NCBI RefSeq assembly: GCF_022436485.1
Contig: NZ_JAKUDO010000001.1
Coordinates: 992,001-1,056,000 of the forward strand
DNA length: 64,000 bases
Direction of reading: 5' to 3'
Origin: Agrococcus sp. ARC_14
GTDB lineage: Bacteria; Actinomycetota; Actinomycetes; Actinomycetales; Microbacteriaceae
This document shows, in pieces, positions 8,451 to 16,120 of this stretch. Position numbers and translations under genes: made by a program. Within the stretch, counting starts at the first letter, position 1. Every line of letters begins with the position of its first letter. A model generated the notes under the pieces. That model was not told the DNA's origin. It was given only the letters and a program-made list of their open reading frames with translations, and made no database searches.

Positions 8451-10181
8451 ATGCTCTGGAAGCTCATCGTCCGCTACGTGAAGCCGTCCTGGCTTCCCCT
8501 CATCCTCGTGGTCCTGTTCCAGTTCGCGCAGTCGGTGCTGTCGCTCATGCTGCCGACCATCAACGCCGACATCATCAACGACGGCGTCCTCGCCGGTGAC
8601 ACCGAGCTCATCTGGCGGCTCGGCTTCGTCATGCTCGGCCTGAGCCTCGGCCAGGTCGCCGCCAACATCCTCGCGATCCTGTTCGGCGCCCGCCTCGCGA
8701 TGCGCGCCGGCCGCAACCTGCGCGCCGACATCTTCCGCAAGGTCGGCGACTACAGCGAGCAGGACGTGCAGCGCTTCGGTGCCGCGAGCCTCATCACCCG
8801 CAACACCAACGACGTGCAGCAGGTGCAGATGCTCATCCTGATGAGCTGCACGATGCTGCTGTCGGCGCCCATGCTCGCGATCGGCGGCGTCATCATGGCG
8901 ATCCGTGCGGACCCGACGCTGTCGTGGCTGATCGCCATCGCGGTGCCGCTCATGCTCGTCGTGCTCGGCATCATCGTCTCCCGCATGGTGCCGATCTTCC
9001 GTCAGCTGCAGGAGCGCATCGACGCCATCAACAAGGTGCTGCGCGAACAGCTCACCGGCATCCGCGTGATCCGCGCCTTCGTGCAGGAGAAGCGCGAGAA
9101 GCAGCGCTTCGCCGTCGCCAACGACAATGTCACCGATGCGATGCTGCGCACCGGCAACCTGTTCGTGCTGATGTTCCCGATCATCATGCTGATCGTCGAG
9201 GTCTCGTCGATCTCCGTGATCTGGTTCGGCGCCGGGCTGGTCGAGACGGGCGAGCTCGAGGTCGGCACCATGATGGCGTTCCTGCAGTACCTCATGCAGA
9301 TCCTGATGGGCATCCTGATGGTGACCTTCATGACGATCATGATCCCCAGGGCCGCCGTCTCGGCAAACCGCATCGGCGAGGTGCTCGAGACCGAGGCCTC
9401 GGTCGTGCAGGTCGCGCCGGGCCAGGGCGCGCCGATGCCGACGCCTGGCACGGTCGAGCTGCAGGATGTCGTCTTCCGGTACCCGGGCGCTGACACGCCG
9501 GTGCTCGACGGTGTCTCGCTCAAGGCGGCCCCCGGCGAGACGCTGGCGATCATCGGCTCGACCGGCGCCGGCAAGACGACGCTGGTGAACCTCATCCCGC
9601 GCCTGTTCGACGCCACCGGCGGCCGTGTGCTCGTCGGCGGTGCCGACGTCACGGCGGTCGACGCCGAGACGCTCTGGCGCGGCATCGCGATCGTGCCGCA
9701 GCGGCCCTACCTGTTCGGCGGCACCGTCGCATCCAATCTCCGCTACGGCAACGAGGCGGCGACCGACGAGGAGCTCTGGCGAGCGCTCGAGATCGCGCAG
9801 GCCGCCGGCTTCGTGCAGCAGATGGATGGGCAGCTCGACGCGCGAATCGCGCAGGGCGGCACGAACGTCTCCGGTGGTCAGCGCCAGCGGCTCTCGATCG
9901 CGCGAGCGCTCGTCGCCGAGCCTGACGTGCTCGTCTTCGACGACTCGTTCTCGGCGCTCGATCTGACGACGGATGCGCGCCTGCGGGCCGCGCTGACCGA
10001 GGCGGTCGGGCAGACCACGCAGATCGTGGTCGCCCAGCGAGTGTCGACGATCGTCGACGCCGACCGCATCGTGGTGCTCGAGGCCGGCAAGGTCATCGGC
10101 ACCGGGACCCATGAGGAGCTGCTCGAGAGCAGCGAGACGTATCGCGAGATCGTCGAGTCGCAGATGGCTGTGGAGGCCTGA
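8451..10181 (+). CDS. ABC exporter half-transporter, degenerate-site subunit
   Basis: 576 residues: six-helix exporter domain about 1-310, then an ATPase domain. Walker A GSTGAGKTT and signature VSGGQRQR are intact, but the Walker B continuation reads VFDDSFSALD (Asp in place of the catalytic Glu) and the H-loop reads AQRVST (Gln instead of His). Those changes mark the non-catalytic ATPase site of heterodimeric exporters such as TM287/288 or BmrCD. It is directly followed by its partner (ATG 2 nt beyond the stop). Heterodimeric exporters of this class move lipophilic drugs or lipids outward; substrate unknown. Cotranscribed with a TetR repressor, which supports a drug-efflux role. Confidence 0.9.
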   Translation: MLWKLIVRYVKPSWLPLILVVLFQFAQSVLSLMLPTINADIINDGVLAGDTELIWRLGFVMLGLSLGQVAANILAILFGARLAMRAGRNLRADIFRKVGDYSEQDVQRFGAASLITRNTNDVQQVQMLILMSCTMLLSAPMLAIGGVIMAIRADPTLSWLIAIAVPLMLVVLGIIVSRMVPIFRQLQERIDAINKVLREQLTGIRVIRAFVQEKREKQRFAVANDNVTDAMLRTGNLFVLMFPIIMLIVEVSSISVIWFGAGLVETGELEVGTMMAFLQYLMQILMGILMVTFMTIMIPRAAVSANRIGEVLETEASVVQVAPGQGAPMPTPGTVELQDVVFRYPGADTPVLDGVSLKAAPGETLAIIGSTGAGKTTLVNLIPRLFDATGGRVLVGGADVTAVDAETLWRGIAIVPQRPYLFGGTVASNLRYGNEAATDEELWRALEIAQAAGFVQQMDGQLDARIAQGGTNVSGGQRQRLSIARALVAEPDVLVFDDSFSALDLTTDARLRAALTEAVGQTTQIVVAQRVSTIVDADRIVVLEAGKVIGTGTHEELLESSETYREIVESQMAVEA

Positions 10182-10182
10182 G

Positions 10183-12321
10183 ATGGCACGCAACGAGAAT
10201 GCAGGCGCCGCGCAGGATGGCGCCGCGAAGGATGACGTCGTGAAGCAGAAGCTCACCCGCGAGGAGAAGATCGCAGCGCGCAAGGCGCGGTTCGCGAAGC
10301 CGGAGCGGGAGCTGACCGAGGAGGAGCGCCTCGAGGAGGAGCTCGCCGAGGCCGCGCGCCTGGGGGCCGGCGACTGGGAGCCGCCGCCCGGAAAGGCCAA
10401 GTCGTTCTGGTCCTCCGGCCGGCGACTCATCGGCCTCATGCACCCCTACCGCTGGTGGCTCGCACTGGTGTTCACGCTCGGCGCGATCGGCGTCGTGCTC
10501 GTCGTGCTCGGCCCCAGGCTCCTGGGCGAGGCGACGAACGTCATCGTGCAGGGATTCATCCAGCGCTCGCTGCCGGCCGGTGCCACACAGGCGCAGGTCG
10601 TGGAAGGGCTGCGGCAGCAGGGCCAGGGCGACTTCGCCAACATGATCGAGCGCATGCCCGATCTGCAGCCCGGCCAGGGCATCGACTTCGAGGCGCTCGG
10701 CGGCATCCTGCTGCTGGTGCTCGGCGTCTACCTCATCGGCGCCCTCTTCCAGTGGCTGCAGGGCTACGTCATCAACCGCGTCGTGCAGCGCACCGTCCAG
10801 GGCCTGCGCCGCGACGTCGAGCACAAGATCCACCGCCTGCCGCTGTCGTACTACGACCGCACGCAGCGCGGCGAGCTGCTCTCGCGCGTCACGAACGACC
10901 TCGACAACGTCTCGCAGTCGGTGTCGCAGACGATGTCGCAGATCGTCACCGGTCTGCTGACGGTGGTCGGCGTGCTCGTCATGATGCTGTCGATCAACGT
11001 CTGGCTGGCGCTCATCGCGCTCATCGCCGTGCCGCTGACCGGCATCATCCTGGGCGTCGTGATGGGGCCGGCGCAGGGGCTGTTCAAGGAGCAGTGGAAG
11101 CGCACGGGCAAGCTCAACGCCATCGTCGAGGAGGCCTTCACCGGCCACGCCCTCGTGAAGGTCTTCGGCCGCGAAGAGGCCGTCCGGGCACGCTTCGCGG
11201 AGGAGAACGACGGCGTCTTCGCCGCCTCCTTCAAGGCACAGTTCATCTCTGGCCTGGTGTTCCCGCTCATGACCTTCGTCGGCAACATCGGCTACGTGCT
11301 CGTCGCGGTCGCTGGTGGGCTCTTCGTCGCCGCAGGCCAGATCCTGGTCGGCGACGTGCAGGCGTTCATCCAGTACTCGCAGCAGTTCTCGCAGAACCTC
11401 GGCCAGATCGGTCAGACGATCACGATGGTGCAGTCGGGCGTCGCGAGCGCAGAGCGCGTCTTCGAGCTGCTTGACGCAGAGGACGAGTCTTCGGATGCAG
11501 GCGGCACGACGCCCGCAGCGGGCTCCGGCCGCGTCACCTTCGAGCACGTGCGCTTCTCGTACTCTCCCGAGCGGCAGCTCATCGAGGATCTCTCGCTCGA
11601 GGTCGAGCCAGGCCAGACGGTCGCGATCGTCGGCCCGACGGGCGCGGGCAAGACCACGCTCGTGAACCTGCTGATGCGCTTCTACGAGCTCGACGGCGGC
11701 CGCATCACGCTCGACGGCGTCGACACCTCGACGATGACGCGGGATGCGCTGCGCGCGCAGACGGGGATGGTGCTGCAGGACACGTGGCTGTTCGGCGGCA
11801 CGATCCGCGAGAACATCGCCTATGCCAGGCCCGACGCGAGCGAGGAGCAGATCCGCGAGGCCGCCGAGGCCACCTACGTCGACCGCTTCGTGCACTCGCT
11901 GCCCGATGGCTACGACACCGTCATCGATGAGGAGGCATCCAACCTCTCCGCAGGCGAGAAGCAGCTGATCACGATCGCCCGCGCCTTCCTGGCGCAACCG
12001 AGCGTGCTCATCCTCGACGAGGCGACCTCCTCGGTCGACACCCGCACCGAGCTGCTGCTGCAGCACGCGATGGCGGCGCTGCGCACCGACCGCACCTCGT
12101 TCGTGATCGCGCACCGGCTCTCGACGATCCGCGACGCCGACCTCATCCTGGTGATGGAGGCGGGTCGCATCGTCGAGCAGGGCTCGCACGAGCACCTGGT
12201 CGAGCAGCGGGGCGCCTACTGGCGACTGCTCAACGCGCAGTTCGAGCAGGCGGCGAACGATCTCGACCTCGAGGACGAGCTGGCGGAGACGGGCACGATC
12301 CCCACGCAGCAGACGACGTAG
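10183..12321 (+). CDS. ABC exporter half-transporter, catalytic subunit
   Basis: 712 residues. A charged cytoplasmic extension (about 1-75, rich in EEKIAARKARF and EEERLEEEL helices) precedes the six-helix membrane domain; an insertion of about 50 residues with PGQG-like sequence follows the first helix. The ATPase has GPTGAGKTT, Walker B LILDEATSSVD with catalytic Glu, and H-loop AHRLST, but its signature reads LSAGEKQ instead of LSGGQ. Together with the partner this gives one consensus and one degenerate site, exactly the complementarity known for heterodimers. Start ATG 10183 lies 1 nt after the partner's TGA. Confidence 0.9.
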   Translation: MARNENAGAAQDGAAKDDVVKQKLTREEKIAARKARFAKPERELTEEERLEEELAEAARLGAGDWEPPPGKAKSFWSSGRRLIGLMHPYRWWLALVFTLGAIGVVLVVLGPRLLGEATNVIVQGFIQRSLPAGATQAQVVEGLRQQGQGDFANMIERMPDLQPGQGIDFEALGGILLLVLGVYLIGALFQWLQGYVINRVVQRTVQGLRRDVEHKIHRLPLSYYDRTQRGELLSRVTNDLDNVSQSVSQTMSQIVTGLLTVVGVLVMMLSINVWLALIALIAVPLTGIILGVVMGPAQGLFKEQWKRTGKLNAIVEEAFTGHALVKVFGREEAVRARFAEENDGVFAASFKAQFISGLVFPLMTFVGNIGYVLVAVAGGLFVAAGQILVGDVQAFIQYSQQFSQNLGQIGQTITMVQSGVASAERVFELLDAEDESSDAGGTTPAAGSGRVTFEHVRFSYSPERQLIEDLSLEVEPGQTVAIVGPTGAGKTTLVNLLMRFYELDGGRITLDGVDTSTMTRDALRAQTGMVLQDTWLFGGTIRENIAYARPDASEEQIREAAEATYVDRFVHSLPDGYDTVIDEEASNLSAGEKQLITIARAFLAQPSVLILDEATSSVDTRTELLLQHAMAALRTDRTSFVIAHRLSTIRDADLILVMEAGRIVEQGSHEHLVEQRGAYWRLLNAQFEQAANDLDLEDELAETGTIPTQQTT

Positions 12322-12350
12322 CGCAGCCCCACCCCGGCCGGGCCTCCGCT

Positions 12351-12393
12351 GATCGAGGAGCGCCCGGCCGCAGACCGGACGCGTCTCGAGATC
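12351..12393 (+). repeat. 43-nt intergenic hairpin element, copy 1
   Basis: Begins GATCGAGGAG and ends CTCGAGATC. Terminal GATC/GATC stem, apical stem positions 14-19 and 23-28 (CCGGCC/GACCGG, one mismatch), loop GCA. Lies between convergent exporter and maf genes, so may double as a terminator. See the family finding. Confidence 0.75.
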
Positions 12394-12405
12394 ACGCCGC
12401 CCCAA

Positions 12406-13038
12406 TCAGCTCGTCAGCGCCGGCCACCCCACCCCGAGCTCCCGCGCGAGCCGCCGCACGGCGGGGATGCTCATGCCGACGACCGTCGAGGGATCGCCGT
12501 CGATGCGGTCGATGAAGGCTGCGCCCCTGCCGTCGATCGTGAAGGCGCCGGCGACCTCGAGCGGTTCACCGGTGGCGACGTAGGCGTCGATCTCGGCCTC
12601 GTCGATGTCGGCGGAGAAGTCGATGTGGGTCGCGGTCGTGGTGCCCGCGGAATCCTGGATCCGCCCCTCGCGCACGTGCAGCATCCAGTGCCCCGAATGC
12701 AGCGTCGCGGAGCGTCCACGCTGTGCGAGCCAGCGTGCCCGGGCGCGCTCGGGTGTGTGCGGCTTGCCGAGCATCGCGCCGTCCAGCTCGAGCGACGAGT
12801 CGCCGCCCAGCACCAGGCCGTCGAAGCCCGTGAGCGGATCCTGGTCGAGCAGCGCCTCGGCCTTCGCGCGCGCGAGCAGCAGCACGTAGTCGGCGGGGGA
12901 GAGCGGCCCGTGCTCGGCCTCGTGCGACTCGATCAGCAGCTCCTCATCGAGGTCGGTCGGCCGCACGAGCGGTTCGATGCCCGCCTGCCGCAGCAGCGCG
13001 AGGCGGGCGGGGGAGGCGGAGGCGAGGATGAGCTGCAC
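12406..13038 (-). CDS. maf: Maf-like nucleoside triphosphate pyrophosphatase
   Basis: 210 residues. Starts VQLILASASPARLALLRQAG, the Maf SxSPRR-type entry; further LGGDSSLELDG, GKPHTPERAR and a C-terminal FIDRIDGDPSTVVGMS. Maf proteins hydrolyse non-canonical or modified dTTP/UTP/CTP analogues to monophosphates and have been tied to septum control. Start GTG 13038 is fixed by the conserved N-terminal strand; upstream frame has no homology. In mycobacteria maf lies beside the acyl-CoA carboxylase genes, as loosely here. Convergent with the exporter; 38 bp before the next minus-strand stop. Confidence 0.92.
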   Translation of the reverse strand: MQLILASASPARLALLRQAGIEPLVRPTDLDEELLIESHEAEHGPLSPADYVLLLARAKAEALLDQDPLTGFDGLVLGGDSSLELDGAMLGKPHTPERARARWLAQRGRSATLHSGHWMLHVREGRIQDSAGTTTATHIDFSADIDEAEIDAYVATGEPLEVAGAFTIDGRGAAFIDRIDGDPSTVVGMSIPAVRRLARELGVGWPALTS

Positions 13039-13076
13039 GCGTCGATCCTCGCATCCGCTCTGCTGTGGAAGGAACG

Positions 13077-13631
13077 TCAGCGCTCGGCGACGGCCGCTGG
13101 CACGTGCTGGGCGAGCCCGGCGAGCATGCTGAGCACCGACTCGAGATCGGCGCGGGAGGCCACCGTCGAGGCGCTCGCGCCGATCAGCACCAGCAGCGGC
13201 ACGAGCGCCGCCGTGCGGGCATCCGCTGCGGGCACGGCCCGCCGCCACAGCGCCTCGAGCGCCGCGAGCCTGCCGCCGTCGATGCGCGCCTGCACGCTCG
13301 CGGCCGCCTCGTCGGTCGCGGCCCACGCCCGCACAGCCCGCTCGAGCCCGTCGTCGGGCACCCGCGCGACGAGCGCACCGAGCCGAGCGATGGCGTCGGA
13401 TGCCTCGAGGCCGTCGACCTCGGCGGTGACGGCCTCGACCAGCTCGGCCTGCGACCGCTCGTGCGCCTCGAGCACTGCCTCGCGCAGCGCGCCGGCGCCG
13501 CGGAAGTGGTGGTGGAAGGATCCCTTCGTCACGCCGAGCGCCGCCGCGAGCGGGTCGACGCGGATGGTCTGCTCGCCGCCGTCGGCCAGGGCGCGCAGCC
13601 CCGCCTGGATCCAGTCGTCCCTGCTCGGCAT
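13077..13631 (-). CDS. TetR family transcriptional regulator
   Basis: 184 residues. HTH about residues 5-50: WIQAGLRALADGG, DPLAAALGVTKGSFHHHFRGAGAL, the SFHHHF turn being typical of TetR proteins; C-terminal helical domain with RSQAELVEAV and a DDGLERAVRAWA region, resembling the TetR_C domain of regulators that act on small integral membrane or efflux genes. ATG 13631 has GGGAG at 5-nt spacing; an in-frame ATG at 13682 would add 17 residues and cannot be excluded. Divergent from a DoxX-like gene with a palindromic operator in between, so it likely controls both. Confidence 0.87.
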   Translation of the reverse strand: MPSRDDWIQAGLRALADGGEQTIRVDPLAAALGVTKGSFHHHFRGAGALREAVLEAHERSQAELVEAVTAEVDGLEASDAIARLGALVARVPDDGLERAVRAWAATDEAAASVQARIDGGRLAALEALWRRAVPAADARTAALVPLLVLIGASASTVASRADLESVLSMLAGLAQHVPAAVAER

Positions 13632-13682
13632 CGTCGCTCCCGTCGTCGTCGCCCGCGTGTGCCGGCCCCATCCATCCGCCAT

Positions 13683-13702
13683 ACCGTACCGTATGGTACG
13701 GT
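13683..13702. promoter_or_regulatory. Operator between divergent tetR and doxX-like genes
   Basis: ACCGTACC, 4-nt centre GTAT, GGTACGGT: a perfect 8+8 inverted repeat. On the plus strand it overlaps a possible -10 (TATGGT, 13693-13698) 10 nt before ATG 13709. Inferred binding site of the adjacent TetR protein. Confidence 0.75.
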
Positions 13703-13708
13703 CACTGC

Positions 13709-14071
13709 ATGACGCTCATCCTCCCCGAGCCGATCTGGCCGGTCGTCGTGCTCGCCGTGATCAGCCTCGGCGACGCAGCCATCAGCTGGAAGCCGGTGCC
13801 GTTCGTGGCGCAGTGCTGGGAGGACGTGCGGTTCCCGAAGCGCTACTGGCGGGTGCTCGCGTGGCTGAAGATCGCCGCGGGCGTCGGCCTCATCGCAGGG
13901 CTCTGGATCCCGTTCCTCGGCCTGCTCACCACGGCGTGCCTGGTCGCCTACTTCGTCGTCGCGATCGCCTTCCACATCCGAGCGCGCGACTTCAGCCGCA
14001 ACCTGTTCGTCAACGCCACCGGCATGCTCGTCCTCTGCGTCGCGGTGCTGCTCTGGAGCTTCCTGCTCTGA
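13709..14071 (+). CDS. DoxX-like small membrane protein
   Basis: 120 residues with four hydrophobic segments (about 8-24, 47-68, 70-90, 98-118). The sequence around KPVPFVAQCWEDVRFPKRYWRVLAWLKIAAGVGLIAG and the helix pattern fit the DoxX-like family, whose members are four-helix proteins of uncertain function, some tied to oxidative stress or quinone handling. Gene start ATG 13709 directly follows the palindromic operator. Probably the single regulated target of the divergent TetR gene. Family assignment is from helix layout and a few conserved residues, so less certain than the gene itself. Confidence 0.75.
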   Translation: MTLILPEPIWPVVVLAVISLGDAAISWKPVPFVAQCWEDVRFPKRYWRVLAWLKIAAGVGLIAGLWIPFLGLLTTACLVAYFVVAIAFHIRARDFSRNLFVNATGMLVLCVAVLLWSFLL

Positions 14072-14109
14072 CTGCCGCTCGCGCGCGGCGCATGCGGGAG
14101 GATGGGTGC

Positions 14110-15387
14110 ATGCCTGCAACGAACGACTCCATCGAGCCCGGTCAGATCGTCGAGCTCACCATCGACAACGTCGCCCACGGCGGCCGCTTCGTCGGCCGAT
14201 ACGGTGCCAGCGAGAGTGAGCGCGGCCGCGTGGTCTTCGTGCCGGACACCATGCCCGGCGAGACCGTGCGGGCGCAGATCGTCGAGGTGAAGAAGTCGTT
14301 CGCCACCGCCGTCGCGATCGAGGTGGTCACGGCATCCGAGGATCGCGTTCCGCACATCTGGCCAGAGGCCGCGATCGACCGCACGCCTGCCGAGCGCGCC
14401 GGCGGCGCCGAGTTCGGCCACATCCGGCTCGCCCGACAGCGCGAGCTCAAGCAGCGCGTCCTCGAGGACGCCCTGCAGCGCACCGGCGGCATCACCCGCG
14501 AAGTGCACGTGCAGGCGGCGCCCGGCGACGACAAGCGCGGCGGTCTCGGCTGGCGCACGCGCGTGCGCCTGCGCGTCGACGATCGCGGCAACCAGGGCCC
14601 GTTCGCGCCCCGCAGCCACGAGGTCGTGCCGGTCACGAGCCTGCCGCTGGCGACCGAGGGCATCCAGCGCTCCGCGCAGCTCGACCAGCGCCTGCCGGGC
14701 GTGACCGCCGTCGACTACGTCGAGTGGGGCGACGGCGAGGTCGACGTCATCGCGATGGAGGGCGAGCCGGAGCGCGGCCGCACCGACACCATCGTCGAGA
14801 CGGTCGGCGAGCGCGAGTTCCAGGTCGATCGCTCGGGCTTCTGGCAGGTGCACCGCGAGGCTGCGGGCGTGCTGACGGATGCCGTGCGTCGCGTCATCGA
14901 CGTCGCTCGCGTCGATCCCGCGGGCTGGTCGCTCGACCTCTATGGCGGCGTCGGCCTGTTCGCGGCCACCATCGCCGAGTCGCTGGGGGAGCGCACCCGC
15001 CTGACGAGCGTCGAGGGCGACGAGGTCGCCACCGACCACGCGGGCGAGAATCTCGCGGAGTGGTTGGGGGCGTCCGCAGAGACCGGCCGCGTCGACCGCT
15101 GGCTGCGCGAGCTCGTCGGGCGCGCCAGCGCGCAGGAGCGCGAGCGCCTCTCGAACGGCGTGGTCGTGCTCGACCCGCCGCGCGCGGGCGCGGGGCGCGA
15201 GGTGATCGAGCGGCTCGTCGAGATCGAGCCGGCGCAGATCATCTATGTTGCATGCGACCCTGTGGCACTCGCGCGCGACGCGAAGCTGCTCGGCGAGCAG
15301 GGCTGGAGCATCGACTCGCTGGAGGCGTTCGACCTGTTCCCGCACACGCACCACGTCGAGGCGGTGGCGGCCTTCCGCCGCAGCTGA
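14110..15387 (+). CDS. Class I SAM-dependent RNA methyltransferase, TrmA/RlmD (m5U) family
   Basis: 425 residues. N-terminal TRAM domain about 8-66 (IVELTIDNVAHGGRFVGRY, VVFVPDTMPGE), a variable middle, and a C-terminal methyltransferase with LDLYGGVGLFA (SAM motif I), VVVLDPPRAGAG, IYVACDPVALARD (the Cys is the nucleophile of the family) and a C-terminal FPHTHHVEAVAAF with catalytic Glu. Known family reaction: C5 methylation of uridine in tRNA or 23S rRNA. The four-cysteine iron-sulfur cluster of RlmD is not seen, so the target base is open. GGGAGG lies 8 nt before ATG 14110. Stands alone. Confidence 0.92.
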   Translation: MPATNDSIEPGQIVELTIDNVAHGGRFVGRYGASESERGRVVFVPDTMPGETVRAQIVEVKKSFATAVAIEVVTASEDRVPHIWPEAAIDRTPAERAGGAEFGHIRLARQRELKQRVLEDALQRTGGITREVHVQAAPGDDKRGGLGWRTRVRLRVDDRGNQGPFAPRSHEVVPVTSLPLATEGIQRSAQLDQRLPGVTAVDYVEWGDGEVDVIAMEGEPERGRTDTIVETVGEREFQVDRSGFWQVHREAAGVLTDAVRRVIDVARVDPAGWSLDLYGGVGLFAATIAESLGERTRLTSVEGDEVATDHAGENLAEWLGASAETGRVDRWLRELVGRASAQERERLSNGVVVLDPPRAGAGREVIERLVEIEPAQIIYVACDPVALARDAKLLGEQGWSIDSLEAFDLFPHTHHVEAVAAFRRS

Positions 15388-15408
15388 TCCCGCGAGCCGG
15401 CGCGTCGC

Positions 15409-15499
15409 GCACAACGCAAGCCCTCTGGCTCCATTCCGCTGGTCGTCCTCGCCGGACCCTGGTGCGCCCCCGGTTCCGACGCGCGAGCTTGCGTTGTGC
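15409..15499. repeat. 91-bp intergenic element bounded by 13-bp inverted repeats
   Basis: GCACAACGCAAGC at 15409-15421 and its exact reverse complement at 15487-15499, 65 nt apart. The inner part carries TTCCGCTGGTCG, also seen just before the hairpin elements near 63.9 kb. No reading frame. Could be a miniature repeat or a long-range hairpin. The whole 258-bp gap otherwise holds only the promoter and leader of the next gene. Confidence 0.6.
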
Positions 15500-15645
15500 C
15501 CCGCTGCCGCCTGAACCGGCGACGGCCGCGAGGAGTTCGGGCGTGACATTCGTCCTGCTCGAGACAGGACACCCCGCCCTGGGCTGAGGCCGCCCCGGTT
15601 CCTAGCGTCGAAGTCGACCCATTGGAAAAGTCTCAGGGAGGCACC

Positions 15646-16098
15646 ATGTCCACCGACTTCGACACCACCGCCGAGACCGCGGGAGACGTCTTCGCGGCGC
15701 AGTCCGCAACGCGCAGCCGCCGGCTGTGGCGGCTCGGCACCATCGCGGCTGCCGTGCTGCTGGCCACGGCCGTCTGGGCCCTCGCCGTGCCGATCGCGGG
15801 CCTCGAGCTCGCCGTCGGCACCGGCCCGAGCACGCAGGTCATCGGGCCCGACGGCGTCGCGGTCTCCTCGCTCCTGCTGGGCCTCGCGGCATGGGCGCTG
15901 CTCGTACTGCTCGAGAAGCTGGGCGAGCGCGGCCGGCGCTTCTGGCAGGCGGCGGGCTGGATCGTGCTGGTGCTCTCGCTCGCCGGCCCGATCGCGATGG
16001 GCGGCGCGCCGGCCGTGCTGCTCACCCTGCTCGCCATGCACCTCGTCGTGGGTGTCACCGTGATCCTCGGCCTCGCGCACCCCCGAGCTGGTGCGTAG
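15646..16098 (+). CDS. DUF6069-type four-helix membrane protein
   Basis: 150 residues: a charged N-terminus, then four hydrophobic segments (about 27-48, 63-82, 98-118, 125-145). Layout and the GPDGVAVSSLLLGLAAWALL segment resemble DUF6069 proteins, of unknown function. AGGGAGG sits 5 nt before ATG 15646, a strong ribosome site, and a TAGCGT hexamer lies 38 nt upstream, so this gene has a normal leader. It is followed after 22 bp by a histidine kinase and response regulator on the same strand, suggesting the protein is part of, or regulated with, that signalling unit. Confidence 0.7.
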   Translation: MSTDFDTTAETAGDVFAAQSATRSRRLWRLGTIAAAVLLATAVWALAVPIAGLELAVGTGPSTQVIGPDGVAVSSLLLGLAAWALLVLLEKLGERGRRFWQAAGWIVLVLSLAGPIAMGGAPAVLLTLLAMHLVVGVTVILGLAHPRAGA

Positions 16099-16120
16099 CG
16101 TGGGCGCGACGGAGGTGCCC

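Noticed and set aside
8322-10439. A 705-codon open frame antisense to the first ABC exporter gene, and a similar 770-codon one at 10093-12405
   Set aside because: Low-complexity Arg/His/Asp/Gly composition with no family motif; long antisense frames are expected in GC3-rich genes.
12406-13671. A 421-residue protein including Maf
   Set aside because: The upstream 210 codons are the shadow frame of the TetR gene; Maf homology begins at GTG 13038.
15409-15499. Intrinsic terminator for the RNA methyltransferase
   Set aside because: The 65-nt loop is far too long and no T-run follows.
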